64,000 bases of DNA from Bacteroidales bacterium (GTDB taxonomy: Bacteria > Bacteroidota > Bacteroidia > Bacteroidales > UBA4417): positions 62,001-126,000 of the forward strand of contig JADJHD010000011.1 of NCBI GenBank assembly GCA_016707705.1. Reading direction: 5' to 3'. The notes beneath the pieces are model-generated. The model made no database searches and had not been told where the DNA came from. It worked only from the letters and a program-made list of their open reading frames with translations. Positions 8,270 through 17,442 of this stretch are shown here, one piece after another (positions within the stretch are counted from its first letter, which is position 1; every line of letters begins with the position of its first letter). The position numbers and the translations under genes are program-made.

Positions 8270-10702
8270 TTACAATCTGAATTTTACAACCGTAATACCG
8301 GAACCTCCTGATTCCAGTTTTTCATCCGAAAACTGCTTAACTTCAGGTACTGATTGCAGATACTGTCTGATGCCTGACCTGAGTATGCCATTGCCTTTAC
8401 CGTGGAGAATATTTACTTCCCCAACTCTGAGCATTATTGACTCATCAATGTATTTCTGAACTATAGTGATAGCCTCTTCAGCCCGATAGCCCCTGACGTC
8501 AATACTCAGCCTGAAATTTGCAATTCTTGCATTCATATCGTTCAGCATATTCTGGTACGAGAGACTTCTGTTTACCGATTTTGCTGAACTCTTTTGATTT
8601 CCCGAAAGCATTTCAAGTCTTGAAAGTTGTACCCGTAACTTCACAGTACTGAAGGCAACAACGGCGTCATTAGCACTAAGCTCAATGATTTCACCGGCTT
8701 CCCTTTGTCCTTCCATCGATACCCTGTCGCCTAGCTTGAATTCGGAAGCTGCTACTTTAATTCTTTTTTCCGGTTCCGGCTCAGCAATCGGGATTTGTGT
8801 CTGAACAGGCTCAATTGGTTTCTCAAGTTGCTCTTCAAATTCCTTCAGCTCTTGCCTTAAGGCTTTAGTGACTGTTTTTTCTGCCTGGGAGTGACGAATT
8901 TCCCTGACGGTATTTTCTATGATTTTATTAGTGTTTTCAAGAAGTTGCCTGGCTTCACTACGGGCTTTTTCAGCAATTTCCTGCTTCTTTGCCTCCAATT
9001 CTTCGGTCATCCGCTTGTACTTCTCAATCATGCCCGAAAGCATCTCATCTGCCTGTCGCAGTTGCTTTTCCTTAAGGATGATTTCAGTCTTTTCATTATC
9101 CAACTCCTGCACCTGTCGATCGAAATCGAGTTTGGCATGTCCAAGTTTTTCACCGGCCTTTGCAAGCACTTCTTTAGGGAATTCAATATTACCGGCAATT
9201 TCAAAAGCGAACGAACTACCGGGCTTGCCAATTTTCAATTTGAAAAGTGGTTTCATTACCTTGGTGTCAAAGAGCATTGCCCCATTTACAAATCCATTCT
9301 GTTCTGCTGCCAGAAGCTTCAAATTTGCATAATGGGTGGTTACAACACCTCTGGAGTTCCTTTCATTCAGGGTTTCAAGCACTGCTTCTGCAATCGCTCC
9401 CCCTGACTGTGGTTCAGTACCGGCGCCAAACTCATCAATCAGGAAAAGAGTAGCTGAATCTGCCCTTTCAAGCAGTTTCTTTATGTTTACCAGATGGCTG
9501 CTGTAGGTACTCAGGTCATCTTCAATAGACTGCTGGTCGCCGATATCAATAAAGATCTCACTGAAAATGCCGCTCTCTGAAGTCTCCTTCAATGGAATCA
9601 ATAATCCGCATTGCAACATATACTGAAGTAGTCCGACGGTTTTGAGGCAAACGGATTTTCCTCCTGCATTGGGGCCTGAAATAATAAGGATACGATTTAT
9701 GGAATCCAGCCTGATATCCAGAGGCACTACAGTTTTATTCTGCTTGCTGTGTGACAGATAAAGCAGTGGATGGCGTGCTTCGAACCAGCTGAGTTCTGCA
9801 TTCCTGCTGAGCAGTGGCTTTACAGCGCCTATGCTTAAAGCGAAAAGGGTCTTTGCTCTGAGGAAATCAATTCTTCCAAGTAATTGGTAAATATGAATCA
9901 GTTCTTCAAGTTGTGGACGCAGATAATCGGCAAAATGAGTAAGTATCTTTATAATCTCCCTCTTTTCTGCCAGCTCAAGTTCCCTGATTTCATTATTGAG
10001 TTCAAATACCTCTGTTGGTTCCAGGTAAACGGTTTGACCTGTGGATGATTCATCGTGGATTACCCCCTGCAGCTTGCGTTTATTGGCAGCAGGCACCGGA
10101 ATTACAAGCCTTCCGTTTCTTACGGCTATTTCAACATCAGCTTGTACCCATTTTTGGGTTTTAGCCTGGGTCAACAAACTGGCAATTCGTTTATCTACCT
10201 GATGCTGCTGAGATACTATCTTTTTTCTGATGGTATAGAGTTCCTCTGAAGCACGGTCACGGATTTCACCCTTTTCATCAATAATCCTGTTTATTTCTGC
10301 TGTAATGCGGGCATCAGGATAATATCCATCTATTATTGAATACAGGGCAGGATAATCAGCAGCGTTAAGAGCTCTGATGAAATTGATGCAATCCGAGAAG
10401 AAGAAATATGAGTTCCGGAGCAGAAGCATATATTCTACCTGAAGGAATGTGCCCGGAATTCGAAGGGTTACCAGGTCGCTGCTAAGATCTTCATATTCTT
10501 CTGAAGGGAATCCCGGTACAGTTATCATCAAGGTGCGGAATTCATCTGCAGCCTGTAATTCTTTGGCTATAACTTCATAATTGCCTGAAAAGGACAAGGC
10601 TGAAATGAGATCCCGCCCGGATTCTCCAAGGCAGTAATCGTCAAGTATTTTCCGGATTTGGGTAAACCCCAATTTTTCCTCTATGAGGGAATAAGAATGC
10701 AC
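8270..10702 (-). CDS. mutS2: MutS2 (endonuclease/ribosome-rescue MutS paralogue)
   Basis: An 810-residue MutS2. It has the coiled core, an ATPase domain with the Walker A stretch SGPNAGGKS and LIDEFGAGTEP, a long coiled coil, and a C-terminal Smr domain with IDVRG and HGKGNGILR. Family roles are suppression of homologous recombination and, in some bacteria, splitting of collided ribosomes. I place the start at the GTG at 10702. The reading frame stays open further upstream but lacks family similarity there, and a TACTTTTGC promoter box lies at 10720-10728. The next gene, thioredoxin, is 17 bases downstream. Confidence 0.9.
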   Translation of the reverse strand: MHSYSLIEEKLGFTQIRKILDDYCLGESGRDLISALSFSGNYEVIAKELQAADEFRTLMITVPGFPSEEYEDLSSDLVTLRIPGTFLQVEYMLLLRNSYFFFSDCINFIRALNAADYPALYSIIDGYYPDARITAEINRIIDEKGEIRDRASEELYTIRKKIVSQQHQVDKRIASLLTQAKTQKWVQADVEIAVRNGRLVIPVPAANKRKLQGVIHDESSTGQTVYLEPTEVFELNNEIRELELAEKREIIKILTHFADYLRPQLEELIHIYQLLGRIDFLRAKTLFALSIGAVKPLLSRNAELSWFEARHPLLYLSHSKQNKTVVPLDIRLDSINRILIISGPNAGGKSVCLKTVGLLQYMLQCGLLIPLKETSESGIFSEIFIDIGDQQSIEDDLSTYSSHLVNIKKLLERADSATLFLIDEFGAGTEPQSGGAIAEAVLETLNERNSRGVVTTHYANLKLLAAEQNGFVNGAMLFDTKVMKPLFKLKIGKPGSSFAFEIAGNIEFPKEVLAKAGEKLGHAKLDFDRQVQELDNEKTEIILKEKQLRQADEMLSGMIEKYKRMTEELEAKKQEIAEKARSEARQLLENTNKIIENTVREIRHSQAEKTVTKALRQELKEFEEQLEKPIEPVQTQIPIAEPEPEKRIKVAASEFKLGDRVSMEGQREAGEIIELSANDAVVAFSTVKLRVQLSRLEMLSGNQKSSAKSVNRSLSYQNMLNDMNARIANFRLSIDVRGYRAEEAITIVQKYIDESIMLRVGEVNILHGKGNGILRSGIRQYLQSVPEVKQFSDEKLESGGSGITVVKFRL

Positions 10703-10719
10703 TGGTACAATGTATTTGT

Positions 10720-10728
10720 GCAAAAGTA
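10720..10728 (-). promoter_or_regulatory. -7 box of mutS2
   Basis: On the minus strand the sequence is TACTTTTGC, an exact TAnnTTTGC match. Transcription would start near 10714, only about 12 bases before the GTG at 10702. A TTTC about 20 bases upstream could stand in for the -33 TTTG. Confidence 0.55.
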
Positions 10729-10757
10729 CGAAAAAGGCTTGACAGGAAATGAGTGGC

Positions 10758-13700
10758 TTAGGCTTTCCTTCGTTTCCGCAGGAAGAGGAAAACTCCTGCA
10801 ATAATCAGTAATCCACCTGCACTGATAAAAATAATCATCCAGGGAATTGGGCGTTTCAAACCCTGGATTGGGCTGATGTCACCGATGGTCATATAGGCTG
10901 CCCAGAAGTGAGGGTGCGATTTCAGCTGGTCAGATTGCTCTAGATAATCAAGCTTTGCCAGCCGCAAACATTCATTCTTGGGTTTGCCTTCAGCCAGGTA
11001 CTTATAAAAAGAACTCATAAGCTCCGATCCTGACTGGTCTTCAACTGCCCAGGAAGTCATTACAATACTGGGTACGCCGGCATAGAAGAATCCTCTGGAC
11101 AGGCTCATAATTCCTTCACCCTTCTCAAGTTTGCCGGTTCCGGTATTACATGCACTTAATACAGCAAGGTCAGCATTCAACTGCATGCCAAAGAGCTCAG
11201 AGGTGTTGAGAAGTCCATCTTCTGAATTATCCTTGCTGTGGTAGAATACCAGCTTCGAATAAAGAGGGTTTTTATTGTTGATGACCGTATGCATTGCAAG
11301 ATGAAGGATAGAGTAATCGCCGGCCAATCTTTTGAAGTTGCCTTCAGTGGCTGAGCTGCCTTCATAAACATTACTTCTGAGAACCTTTTTCAATTTCTGC
11401 ACCTCTACCTGTGCTCCGGGAATTGGCAGCAGGTAGTCTCTGTATACCTTGCCGCGCAGCAGTTCATCAACCTTCACATTTTTTATGTTCTCATAGGAGG
11501 GGGCAAAGGCCAGGACTTGCTTGTTGCCTTTGGCTTCAGGATTCCGGAATCCCTCAAATAAGGCTGTTGCCGATGGGGCATAGCTGACCGGGACTTCCTT
11601 GATCAGGTAGGGAAGGCTCCTGTATCCCTTTGCCTTAACTGGCGCAGGTTTGGTGAGGAGTATGTCGAAAGAAAGAAAACCCAGTTCGGCATCTGGGACA
11701 ATAATCAGATCCTTGCCTTTAACTATATGCTCAACGGGAAGAAGAACCGTAACATAAAGGGAATGCGAGGCTGTTGTGAATAATTTGTAATCCTCGGGGG
11801 AATAATTATTGAACGATTTGCCTGTGAGCATGTCGCGGACTGTTTTCAGGTCATCGTAAAATTGCTTGTCGAGTGTAGAGGTGTAAACTCCATAATTATC
11901 CTTGGAGATGGCGAAAATATAAAGGATTGAGTCCGACATTGAATATTCAACAAAAGCCTGATTGCTTAGCAGTTTATTTCGGGTATCCTTAATTGAGATG
12001 ACTGAATTGTCGTATTTGAGGTTGTAATATGCCGGGTATTTATTCTCAATAACCTTTATCAGGCTGTCATGTTGACGGCTAAACTCAAAAATCATGTTAT
12101 TCCACATATTGACCTTTTCCTGATCAGCATTTTTCCTTGTGGATTCTTCAAATATCAGCTTATTGTAAAAGGCGATATCGGATTTGAGTTTATTATCCTG
12201 TTTGCGAAGATTATCAGGGATTTTGCCAAGATCCTTAGCTTCCATATCCCTGAGGTAGGAAAGTAAAACCGATGATTTACCCTTCTCCGAATATGTAAAT
12301 GCTTTTTCAATTGCTTCCTTTTTCCCGGTTCTGTTGTAAAGGGCAACCTGCGTTCTGATAGCATCAATTACTGTGATTTTTTCATTTCCGGCAATCAGGA
12401 GCTTGCTATCTTCTTCCTGATATGTAGACCGAAGAAGTTCTACCATTTCAAGGGCAAGGTCATAGCATTTGGCACTTTCATTCAGGTATTCCGTCTTATT
12501 TTCATTTTCAGCATACATTGAATAAAACACAGAAGCCTTTCCAGAAATCATATTCAGCTGCATATAATTGAGTTCACCCTTATCCGGTGACGGATTCTTG
12601 AATACGTCAGGATCATTGAAGGATGTGAATCCAGCTATGATTGCTTTCTGAAAATAGTTGAGCGCTTTCTGATATTCCTTGTTGCGATCGTAAAAGTTGG
12701 CTATTACCAGATATCCGTATCCTACATCCCTGTTTTTGTCTCCATAGGAAAGCTTGTAAATCGAAAGTCCCTTTTCCATGTATTCAAGGGCTTTTTTACG
12801 TTCACCGGTAAGAGAGCAAAACTCACCATACTTAAAATAGGTAAGAGCGGTTTCAGGATGTTCTTCTCCATTTACCTCCATGCTCTTCTTTAGGGCGAGC
12901 TCATAATATCTGGATGCTTCCAGATTCTTATTTTGAAGGTAGGATATATTTGCAAGTCCACGAAGGACTTTAAGTGAGTTGGGATATTTGTCACCTTTCT
13001 GAAGTCCCTGAAGATAGAAGCTATTAGCGGCTATATAGTCACCTTTCTTCTCCATGATAAAACCAAGGTTCAGAAATACGGTTAACAGGTCAGATTGATT
13101 GCCGCTCGATTTCGATTGGATAATGGCAAGTGCCTTATTATAATAGGATAGAGCTTTCTCGTAATTGGCCTTGACCACATAGATTGCTCCTATATTAAGG
13201 TATATGGAGGCAAGTTTTTGTGAGTTCTTATCCTTGAGTTTAAAAATTTCTTCTGATTGGGTCAGGACTTCCAGGGCTTTTTCATCATTACCGGTCAAGT
13301 TGAAGAATCTTCCCAGATTCAGATAGACCAATGCCAGTTTGGGGTCGTTTTTGTCAAGTATGGCCTTGTTAACAGCCAGAGATAGCTGAAAATGCTCATC
13401 AGCCTCCTTGTAGTTGCCTTTTAGGGCATAGATTATCCCAAGGTTCTGATTAAACATTGCAAAGTCGGCCGTTCGGTTTCTGCCCAAACTATCGTAATTG
13501 TTTATTGCTTTCATGTAATAAATGAAAGCCGTATCATAGCTTGAAAGATAAAGGTAATTGGTTCCGATGCCATTGAATGCAAGGGCAATTGATGTGTCAT
13601 TGCTGAGCTTGAGGCTTTGCCGGAGGTTAATAACAGATTGAAAAACGAAGGTAGAACCGGCAAAATCTGTTTTGTCACTAAGCAGTACGGCTTTTTTATG

Positions 13701-14042
13701 GAGGAGACTGGCATATATCTCACTTCTCACATTTATTTTATTCCTTGCAATGCTGTCAAACCTGGAAAGAGTTGTAAAGGCTTTTTCCAGATCTCCGTTT
13801 GAGCGGTATGCGTCAATAAGTCCGTTAACACTTTTGCTCCATTGCGGCCAGTTTGAAGCCTTGTAGTTTTCCTCAATATCAAGAAGGTAAAAGGCGGCAG
13901 CGGAATCGTATGAAGAGCGCAACCGGCATTGTTCTGCAAGGGTATAGTTGTCGGCGGGTTTTTCCTTGTTTGCTGTATCAGGTGACTTGCAGGCAATAAA
14001 AAAAAGGACTAATCCGCCGGCAATCATAAGTGCCGGTTTCAT
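10758..14042 (-). CDS. TPR-CHAT domain putative cysteine protease, membrane-anchored
   Basis: A protein of 1094 residues from the ATG at 14042, which gives a clean lipoprotein signal (MKPALMIAGG...FFIACKS). An in-frame ATG at 14105 would add 21 residues. About ten TPR repeats fill the first 550 residues and a helical linker follows. The C-terminal CHAT domain belongs to the caspase/separase fold. The predicted catalytic His (codon 11289-11291, in LAMHTV) and Cys (codon 11148-11150, in LSACNTGTG) are both present. A last membrane helix (PWMIIFISAGGLLIIAGVFLFL) ends in a KRRKA tail. With a lipid anchor at one end and a helix at the other, the body should be periplasmic. The substrate is unknown. 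Confidence 0.85.
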   Translation of the reverse strand: MKPALMIAGGLVLFFIACKSPDTANKEKPADNYTLAEQCRLRSSYDSAAAFYLLDIEENYKASNWPQWSKSVNGLIDAYRSNGDLEKAFTTLSRFDSIARNKINVRSEIYASLLHKKAVLLSDKTDFAGSTFVFQSVINLRQSLKLSNDTSIALAFNGIGTNYLYLSSYDTAFIYYMKAINNYDSLGRNRTADFAMFNQNLGIIYALKGNYKEADEHFQLSLAVNKAILDKNDPKLALVYLNLGRFFNLTGNDEKALEVLTQSEEIFKLKDKNSQKLASIYLNIGAIYVVKANYEKALSYYNKALAIIQSKSSGNQSDLLTVFLNLGFIMEKKGDYIAANSFYLQGLQKGDKYPNSLKVLRGLANISYLQNKNLEASRYYELALKKSMEVNGEEHPETALTYFKYGEFCSLTGERKKALEYMEKGLSIYKLSYGDKNRDVGYGYLVIANFYDRNKEYQKALNYFQKAIIAGFTSFNDPDVFKNPSPDKGELNYMQLNMISGKASVFYSMYAENENKTEYLNESAKCYDLALEMVELLRSTYQEEDSKLLIAGNEKITVIDAIRTQVALYNRTGKKEAIEKAFTYSEKGKSSVLLSYLRDMEAKDLGKIPDNLRKQDNKLKSDIAFYNKLIFEESTRKNADQEKVNMWNNMIFEFSRQHDSLIKVIENKYPAYYNLKYDNSVISIKDTRNKLLSNQAFVEYSMSDSILYIFAISKDNYGVYTSTLDKQFYDDLKTVRDMLTGKSFNNYSPEDYKLFTTASHSLYVTVLLPVEHIVKGKDLIIVPDAELGFLSFDILLTKPAPVKAKGYRSLPYLIKEVPVSYAPSATALFEGFRNPEAKGNKQVLAFAPSYENIKNVKVDELLRGKVYRDYLLPIPGAQVEVQKLKKVLRSNVYEGSSATEGNFKRLAGDYSILHLAMHTVINNKNPLYSKLVFYHSKDNSEDGLLNTSELFGMQLNADLAVLSACNTGTGKLEKGEGIMSLSRGFFYAGVPSIVMTSWAVEDQSGSELMSSFYKYLAEGKPKNECLRLAKLDYLEQSDQLKSHPHFWAAYMTIGDISPIQGLKRPIPWMIIFISAGGLLIIAGVFLFLRKRRKA

Positions 14043-14136
14043 AGACCTTATAGTCTTAGAAACGGTGTGCGGATAAAAAAGCCTAAGAAACACTGTAGAT
14101 TTCATTACATTGATCAGGCCAACACAATTGCTTTAT

Positions 14137-14145
14137 GCAAATATA
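14137..14145 (-). promoter_or_regulatory. -7 box of the TPR-CHAT gene
   Basis: On the minus strand the sequence is TATATTTGC, an exact TAnnTTTGC match. The predicted transcript start near 14131 lies upstream of both possible ATG codons. Confidence 0.55.
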
Positions 14146-14173
14146 CCTTAATTCTTTTAAAATTACCACCGAC

Positions 14174-14199
14174 AAAAAAGGGGACAAAAGTCCCCTTTT
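14174..14199 (-). terminator. Terminator of the dockerin/cohesin-like T9SS gene
   Basis: AAAAGGGGAC and GTCCCCTTTT pair over a four-base loop, and on the minus strand a run of six T follows. It sits 20 bases past the stop codon at 14219. Confidence 0.8.
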
Positions 14200-14218
14200 A
14201 TTGGTCGATGATAAAGTT

Positions 14219-15439
14219 TTAGTAAGTCTTAAGTATTCTGATAGTTTCAGCCTTTTTACCGTTCAAGTTCAACTTGCAGTAATAGCTGCCGGGGGTCAAT
14301 CCGCTTCCTTCAAGAATGTAGGTGTTATTTCCTTCGGTCATTTCGCCAGCCTTGATTTCCTTAACCATGCGGCCGTTCTGATCAAATATGCTAAAGCTTA
14401 CTGATCCTGATTCGGGTAGGTAGAAACTTAAGGTTGTTGTGACAGCAAAAGGATTTGGGTAGTTACTCAGCCTAAGTGAAGGCAGAGCATATTCAATCGA
14501 AGGAATTTGCAGTTTTGCATCCTTGATTTCGTTAAGAGCAGTATTCACGAGGCTGGTATTTCCATCCAATGTGAACTGAGCCTTCATGCCTGCAGTGAAA
14601 TTACTGGTTGTCCTGCAATTGAGAGTAACCAATTCCTGTCCTGCCGACAGGCTGAGAGGATTTCCGCTTGGATCAATCCAAGCAATTCTGATCTGGTTGC
14701 CTTCGATGAAATATTCAAAGTCATTACCAGGGAATTCTACGGATTCAATATTAATAAGGTTAGATGGGTAGTTAATAAGTAAACCTGCGCTGGTTAATTC
14801 GAGGTCTTCATTTGATTTCAGTGAAACCTTAACAGATTCTTCACCTGCAGCATTCAGAACACCTGCACTAGCAACAGGATAAGCTTCCAGGCCTCTTGTA
14901 CCAGGTACAAATACGCCTCCAACATCACCAGCTGATGAACCGGTAAGTCCGCCAGGGCCTGAACCCTTAAGGTCATTGACCTGGATTGTTTCATTGAGGA
15001 AGACCCATTCGCCAACAGGGAATGGTGTATTGCGAACAATATGCTTTACTATAAGGAGGTAGTCAGCGGTATTGATAACCTTGTTTCCGGTTACGTCTGC
15101 TGCCAGTGATTGGATATCGTCAAATGGGTAGAATCCGAGAATGTGGAAAAGTACAAGAGTTGCATCCATCATTGTAACACCACCACCGGGAGCATCCTTA
15201 ATACCCCTGATATTGTAGGTTCCGGTTGGAACATCGGTAAAAAGGTAGACACCGTCAGGACCGGTTGTGGTTGTAGCAAACAGGTTGTTGTTTGCATCCT
15301 TAAGTGTGACAATTACAGAATTAATAGGACGGGTTGAATCACCCTGATAAAGAACTGTTCCTGTTACTGTGCCTGCCTGTACTATCTGTCCAATGAAGAT
15401 TGCGAGCAGTATTGACAAAATCGTTTTCATGTTTTTCAT
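14219..15439 (-). CDS. T9SS-exported protein with prealbumin-like, dockerin-like and cohesin-like domains
   Basis: A protein of 406 residues from the ATG at 15439. A signal peptide ends near IGQIVQAG. A carboxypeptidase-regulatory/CNA-B-like beta domain covers about residues 20-95. A dockerin-like pair of helices and loops follows (MMDATLVLFHI..., DVTGNKVINTADYLLIVKHI). Next is a region resembling a cohesin fold (about 185-300) and finally a T9SS type A sorting domain (YPNPF...FDQNGRMVKEI...GLTPGSYY). The protein should be exported by T9SS and attached or released at the surface. Dockerin- and cohesin-like parts in one chain suggest self-assembly, which is inference. Its upstream leader holds an unusual repeat cluster. 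Confidence 0.8.
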   Translation of the reverse strand: MKNMKTILSILLAIFIGQIVQAGTVTGTVLYQGDSTRPINSVIVTLKDANNNLFATTTTGPDGVYLFTDVPTGTYNIRGIKDAPGGGVTMMDATLVLFHILGFYPFDDIQSLAADVTGNKVINTADYLLIVKHIVRNTPFPVGEWVFLNETIQVNDLKGSGPGGLTGSSAGDVGGVFVPGTRGLEAYPVASAGVLNAAGEESVKVSLKSNEDLELTSAGLLINYPSNLINIESVEFPGNDFEYFIEGNQIRIAWIDPSGNPLSLSAGQELVTLNCRTTSNFTAGMKAQFTLDGNTSLVNTALNEIKDAKLQIPSIEYALPSLRLSNYPNPFAVTTTLSFYLPESGSVSFSIFDQNGRMVKEIKAGEMTEGNNTYILEGSGLTPGSYYCKLNLNGKKAETIRILKTY

Positions 15440-15455
15440 GTTAGGTAACACTTGG

Positions 15456-15640
15456 TTTTTGCTTGTTGTAGAATTAAATCATTTTGCTTGTTTGGTCAGA
15501 CTTAATTTTGCCGCTTGCTTGTTTGGCGAATAAATCCTTGATTTTTTTTGCTTGTTTAAATCTTTTGCCTGTTTAATCAGTACTAAGTTTGCCGTTTGCT
15601 TGTTTGGCGAATTGTACTATATTGTTGCTTGTTCTGGTAC
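15456..15640. repeat. Cluster of TTGCTTGTTTGG-type repeats in the leader region
   Basis: Seven copies or near-copies of TTTGCTTGTTTGG lie at about 15456, 15482, 15513, 15542, 15563, 15595 and 15622. A larger unit of about 80 bases is duplicated: 15482-15561 resembles 15563-15640, and both contain TTTGCCG[CT]TTGCTTGTTTGGCGAAT-like text. The cluster begins about 17 bases upstream of the 14219-15439 start, so it would lie in that gene's promoter or leader. TAATTTTGC and TAAGTTTGC on the plus strand resemble -7 boxes, but the repeated TTTGC makes chance matches likely. Confidence 0.75.
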
Positions 15641-15993
15641 ATTGAATTTGTTCTGATTCTTCAATACCACTGTGAGTAAGAATGTGTGCAAACCGGAAGA
15701 ATTGAGGCCTGTTCTGCAATCCTATTCATAGCTTTATCCATAATTTCAAAAAAGGTAATACCACATGGCAATTTTTTTTTGTAGATGTAATCATGAACTT
15801 TGAAAAAAAATGTTACTTAGGTTTATGTCCTTTTGCACCAAATGTTATTAACTATTACTTACGGAGAGAGACATTTTTCACCCAGATGAGTCTAAATAAC
15901 TGATATTAAGTTGGTTGTGATTCGAAAAAAAAATGAAAAAAAAGTTCAAAAACCGTATTACCTTTTTTCAAAATCTGGATAATATACGTTCTG
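15641..15993. other. AT-rich region upstream of the ECF sigma gene
   Basis: No gene is seen. The stretch holds several A and T homopolymers, for example at 15772-15780 and 15925-15941. It presumably contains the sigma-factor promoter, but no consensus box stands out. Confidence 0.5.
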
Positions 15994-16578
15994 ATGATTC
16001 ACTACTCTGATGAAGCAATAGTTGAAGGGTTAAGGCTACGTAGCGACTACATAATCAGTTTCGTTTACAGGGAGTTTTTTCCATTGATTAAATACCTTGT
16101 AAACGAGAATACTGGTTCTGATGAGGACGCTGAGGATGTCTTTCAGGATGGCCTTATTATAGTGTATAAGAAGATTAGCGAAAATCAACTTACACTTACT
16201 AGTTCTTTTAAAACGTTTTTGTATTCAGTATGCAGAAACCTTTGGTTGCAGAAGTTAAATAAGCGGAAAGCAATTTTCGACAAATTATCGGATGTAGAAG
16301 AGTATCTCGATTTACCTGCAGATATTCTTAAGGAGGTTTCGAATGAGCAGCTTGAAATGCATCGCCTGGTTCAATTGCACTTCTTCTCATTGCATGAAGA
16401 TTGTCAAAAGGTGCTGCGATTGTTCATGAAAGATGTTCCTTTGAGGGAAATTGCATCTATCATGGGCTTCAAAACTGAGAAATATGCAAAAACAAGAAAG
16501 TATCTTTGTAAGGAAGAATTAAAGAAAAGAATTGCAAATGACCCACGATGTCAAAAATATTTCAGGTATGAGGAATAA
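15994..16578 (+). CDS. ECF-type RNA polymerase sigma factor
   Basis: A 194-residue sigma-70 family protein with region 2 (DEDAEDVFQDGLIIVYKKI...FLYSVCRNLWLQKL) and a C-terminal region 4 helix-turn-helix (VPLREIASIMGFKTEKYAKTRKYLCKEEL). No region 1 or 3 is present, which fits the ECF class. It overlaps the next gene by 11 bases, so the two are translationally coupled. That partner is probably its anti-sigma factor. Region 4 is of the KTEKYAKTRKY type common in Bacteroidota ECF factors. The regulon is unknown. Confidence 0.88.
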   Translation: MIHYSDEAIVEGLRLRSDYIISFVYREFFPLIKYLVNENTGSDEDAEDVFQDGLIIVYKKISENQLTLTSSFKTFLYSVCRNLWLQKLNKRKAIFDKLSDVEEYLDLPADILKEVSNEQLEMHRLVQLHFFSLHEDCQKVLRLFMKDVPLREIASIMGFKTEKYAKTRKYLCKEELKKRIANDPRCQKYFRYEE

Positions 16579-17320
16579 TTTTAAACACTCAGCCAGCGTT
16601 GAGCGATACCTTTCTGGGGAGATGAGTTCTTCCGAGAAGGAATTGTTTGAAAGGGAGGTGGCTGCCAATCCGGAACTCGAGGAAGAATTAAGACTTTCCC
16701 GTTCCATTGATTCAGCCCTTTTGAGGGACGATATTCTTGATTTCAGAAAGAAATTAATTGCAGTTAACCGCGATAACAGGAGAATCATAAATGATGTGCC
16801 TGTTGTACGCATGAATTTCAGGAAAATCTGGCTGGCTGCAGCTTCATTTGTGTTGTTGGCCACAATTGGATCAACCCTATATTTTACAGCTCCTTTTGGA
16901 AGCCCCAATGATAATCTGTTCCGTCAGTATTATAATTCGGAGAACCTGATTGATATTACCCGCAGCAGCGATGCAAACATCGTTGAAGCTGTAATAAAGT
17001 TTCAGGAGCAGGATTATCGCCTGGCAGCACGCTTATTCCATAATATACTTGATCAGGATGATTCCAATATTGCCTGCTGGTTCTATTACGGAATATCATG
17101 CATCGAAACAGAAAGCTACAGGGATGCTGAATTAGCCTTCAGCCATATAATAAAAGACAATCAGAACCTTTATGTTGAGCATGCAGAATGGTATCTCGGC
17201 TTAACCTATCTAAAGGATAATCAACTTAAGAAAGCAAAATCACAGTTTCAGGCAATTGTCTCCAATGATGAAAACGTTCATCAGGCTGATGCAAGTAAAT
17301 TGCTGAAGAAACTGGAATAA
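16568..17320 (+). CDS. Putative anti-sigma/TPR membrane protein
   Basis: A protein of 250 residues from the ATG at 16568, which overlaps the sigma-factor stop codon; an ATG at 16532 is less likely. The N-terminal 50 residues (SVERYLSGEMSSSEKELFEREVAANPELEEEL) look like the helical sigma-binding start of anti-sigma proteins but lack the HxxxCxxC zinc motif. One membrane helix is at about residues 76-98 (IWLAAASFVLLATIGSTLYF). The periplasmic part has about three TPR repeats. Gene coupling and topology suggest it holds the sigma factor at the membrane; that is inference. The TPR part would then be the sensing side. Confidence 0.7.
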   Translation: MRNNFKHSASVERYLSGEMSSSEKELFEREVAANPELEEELRLSRSIDSALLRDDILDFRKKLIAVNRDNRRIINDVPVVRMNFRKIWLAAASFVLLATIGSTLYFTAPFGSPNDNLFRQYYNSENLIDITRSSDANIVEAVIKFQEQDYRLAARLFHNILDQDDSNIACWFYYGISCIETESYRDAELAFSHIIKDNQNLYVEHAEWYLGLTYLKDNQLKKAKSQFQAIVSNDENVHQADASKLLKKLE

Positions 17321-17347
17321 AGATAATTCTCCTCCATCACTCTGCTT

Positions 17348-17380
17348 AAGGCCGGCGAGATTCGTCGGCCTTTGCTTTTT
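17348..17380 (+). terminator. Terminator of the sigma/anti-sigma operon
   Basis: AAGGCCGGCGA and TCGTCGGCCTT pair with a three-base loop, followed by TGCTTTTT. It lies 27 bases after the stop codon. Confidence 0.85.
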
Positions 17381-17442
17381 AATGCAGTTCAACCTGGCAG
17401 GTGTAAGGAATGTTTCGGAATTAATCAGTATTGACCTGATAT

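Noticed and set aside
8891..9453. Long plus-strand open frames opposite mutS2
   Set aside because: They are antisense shadows of a strongly conserved gene and show no protein family features.
15498..15594. Plus-strand promoters TAATTTTGC and TAAGTTTGC inside the repeat cluster
   Set aside because: The repeated TTTGC text makes such matches expected. The spacing to a TTTG element is off and the nearest plus-strand gene is 400 bases away.
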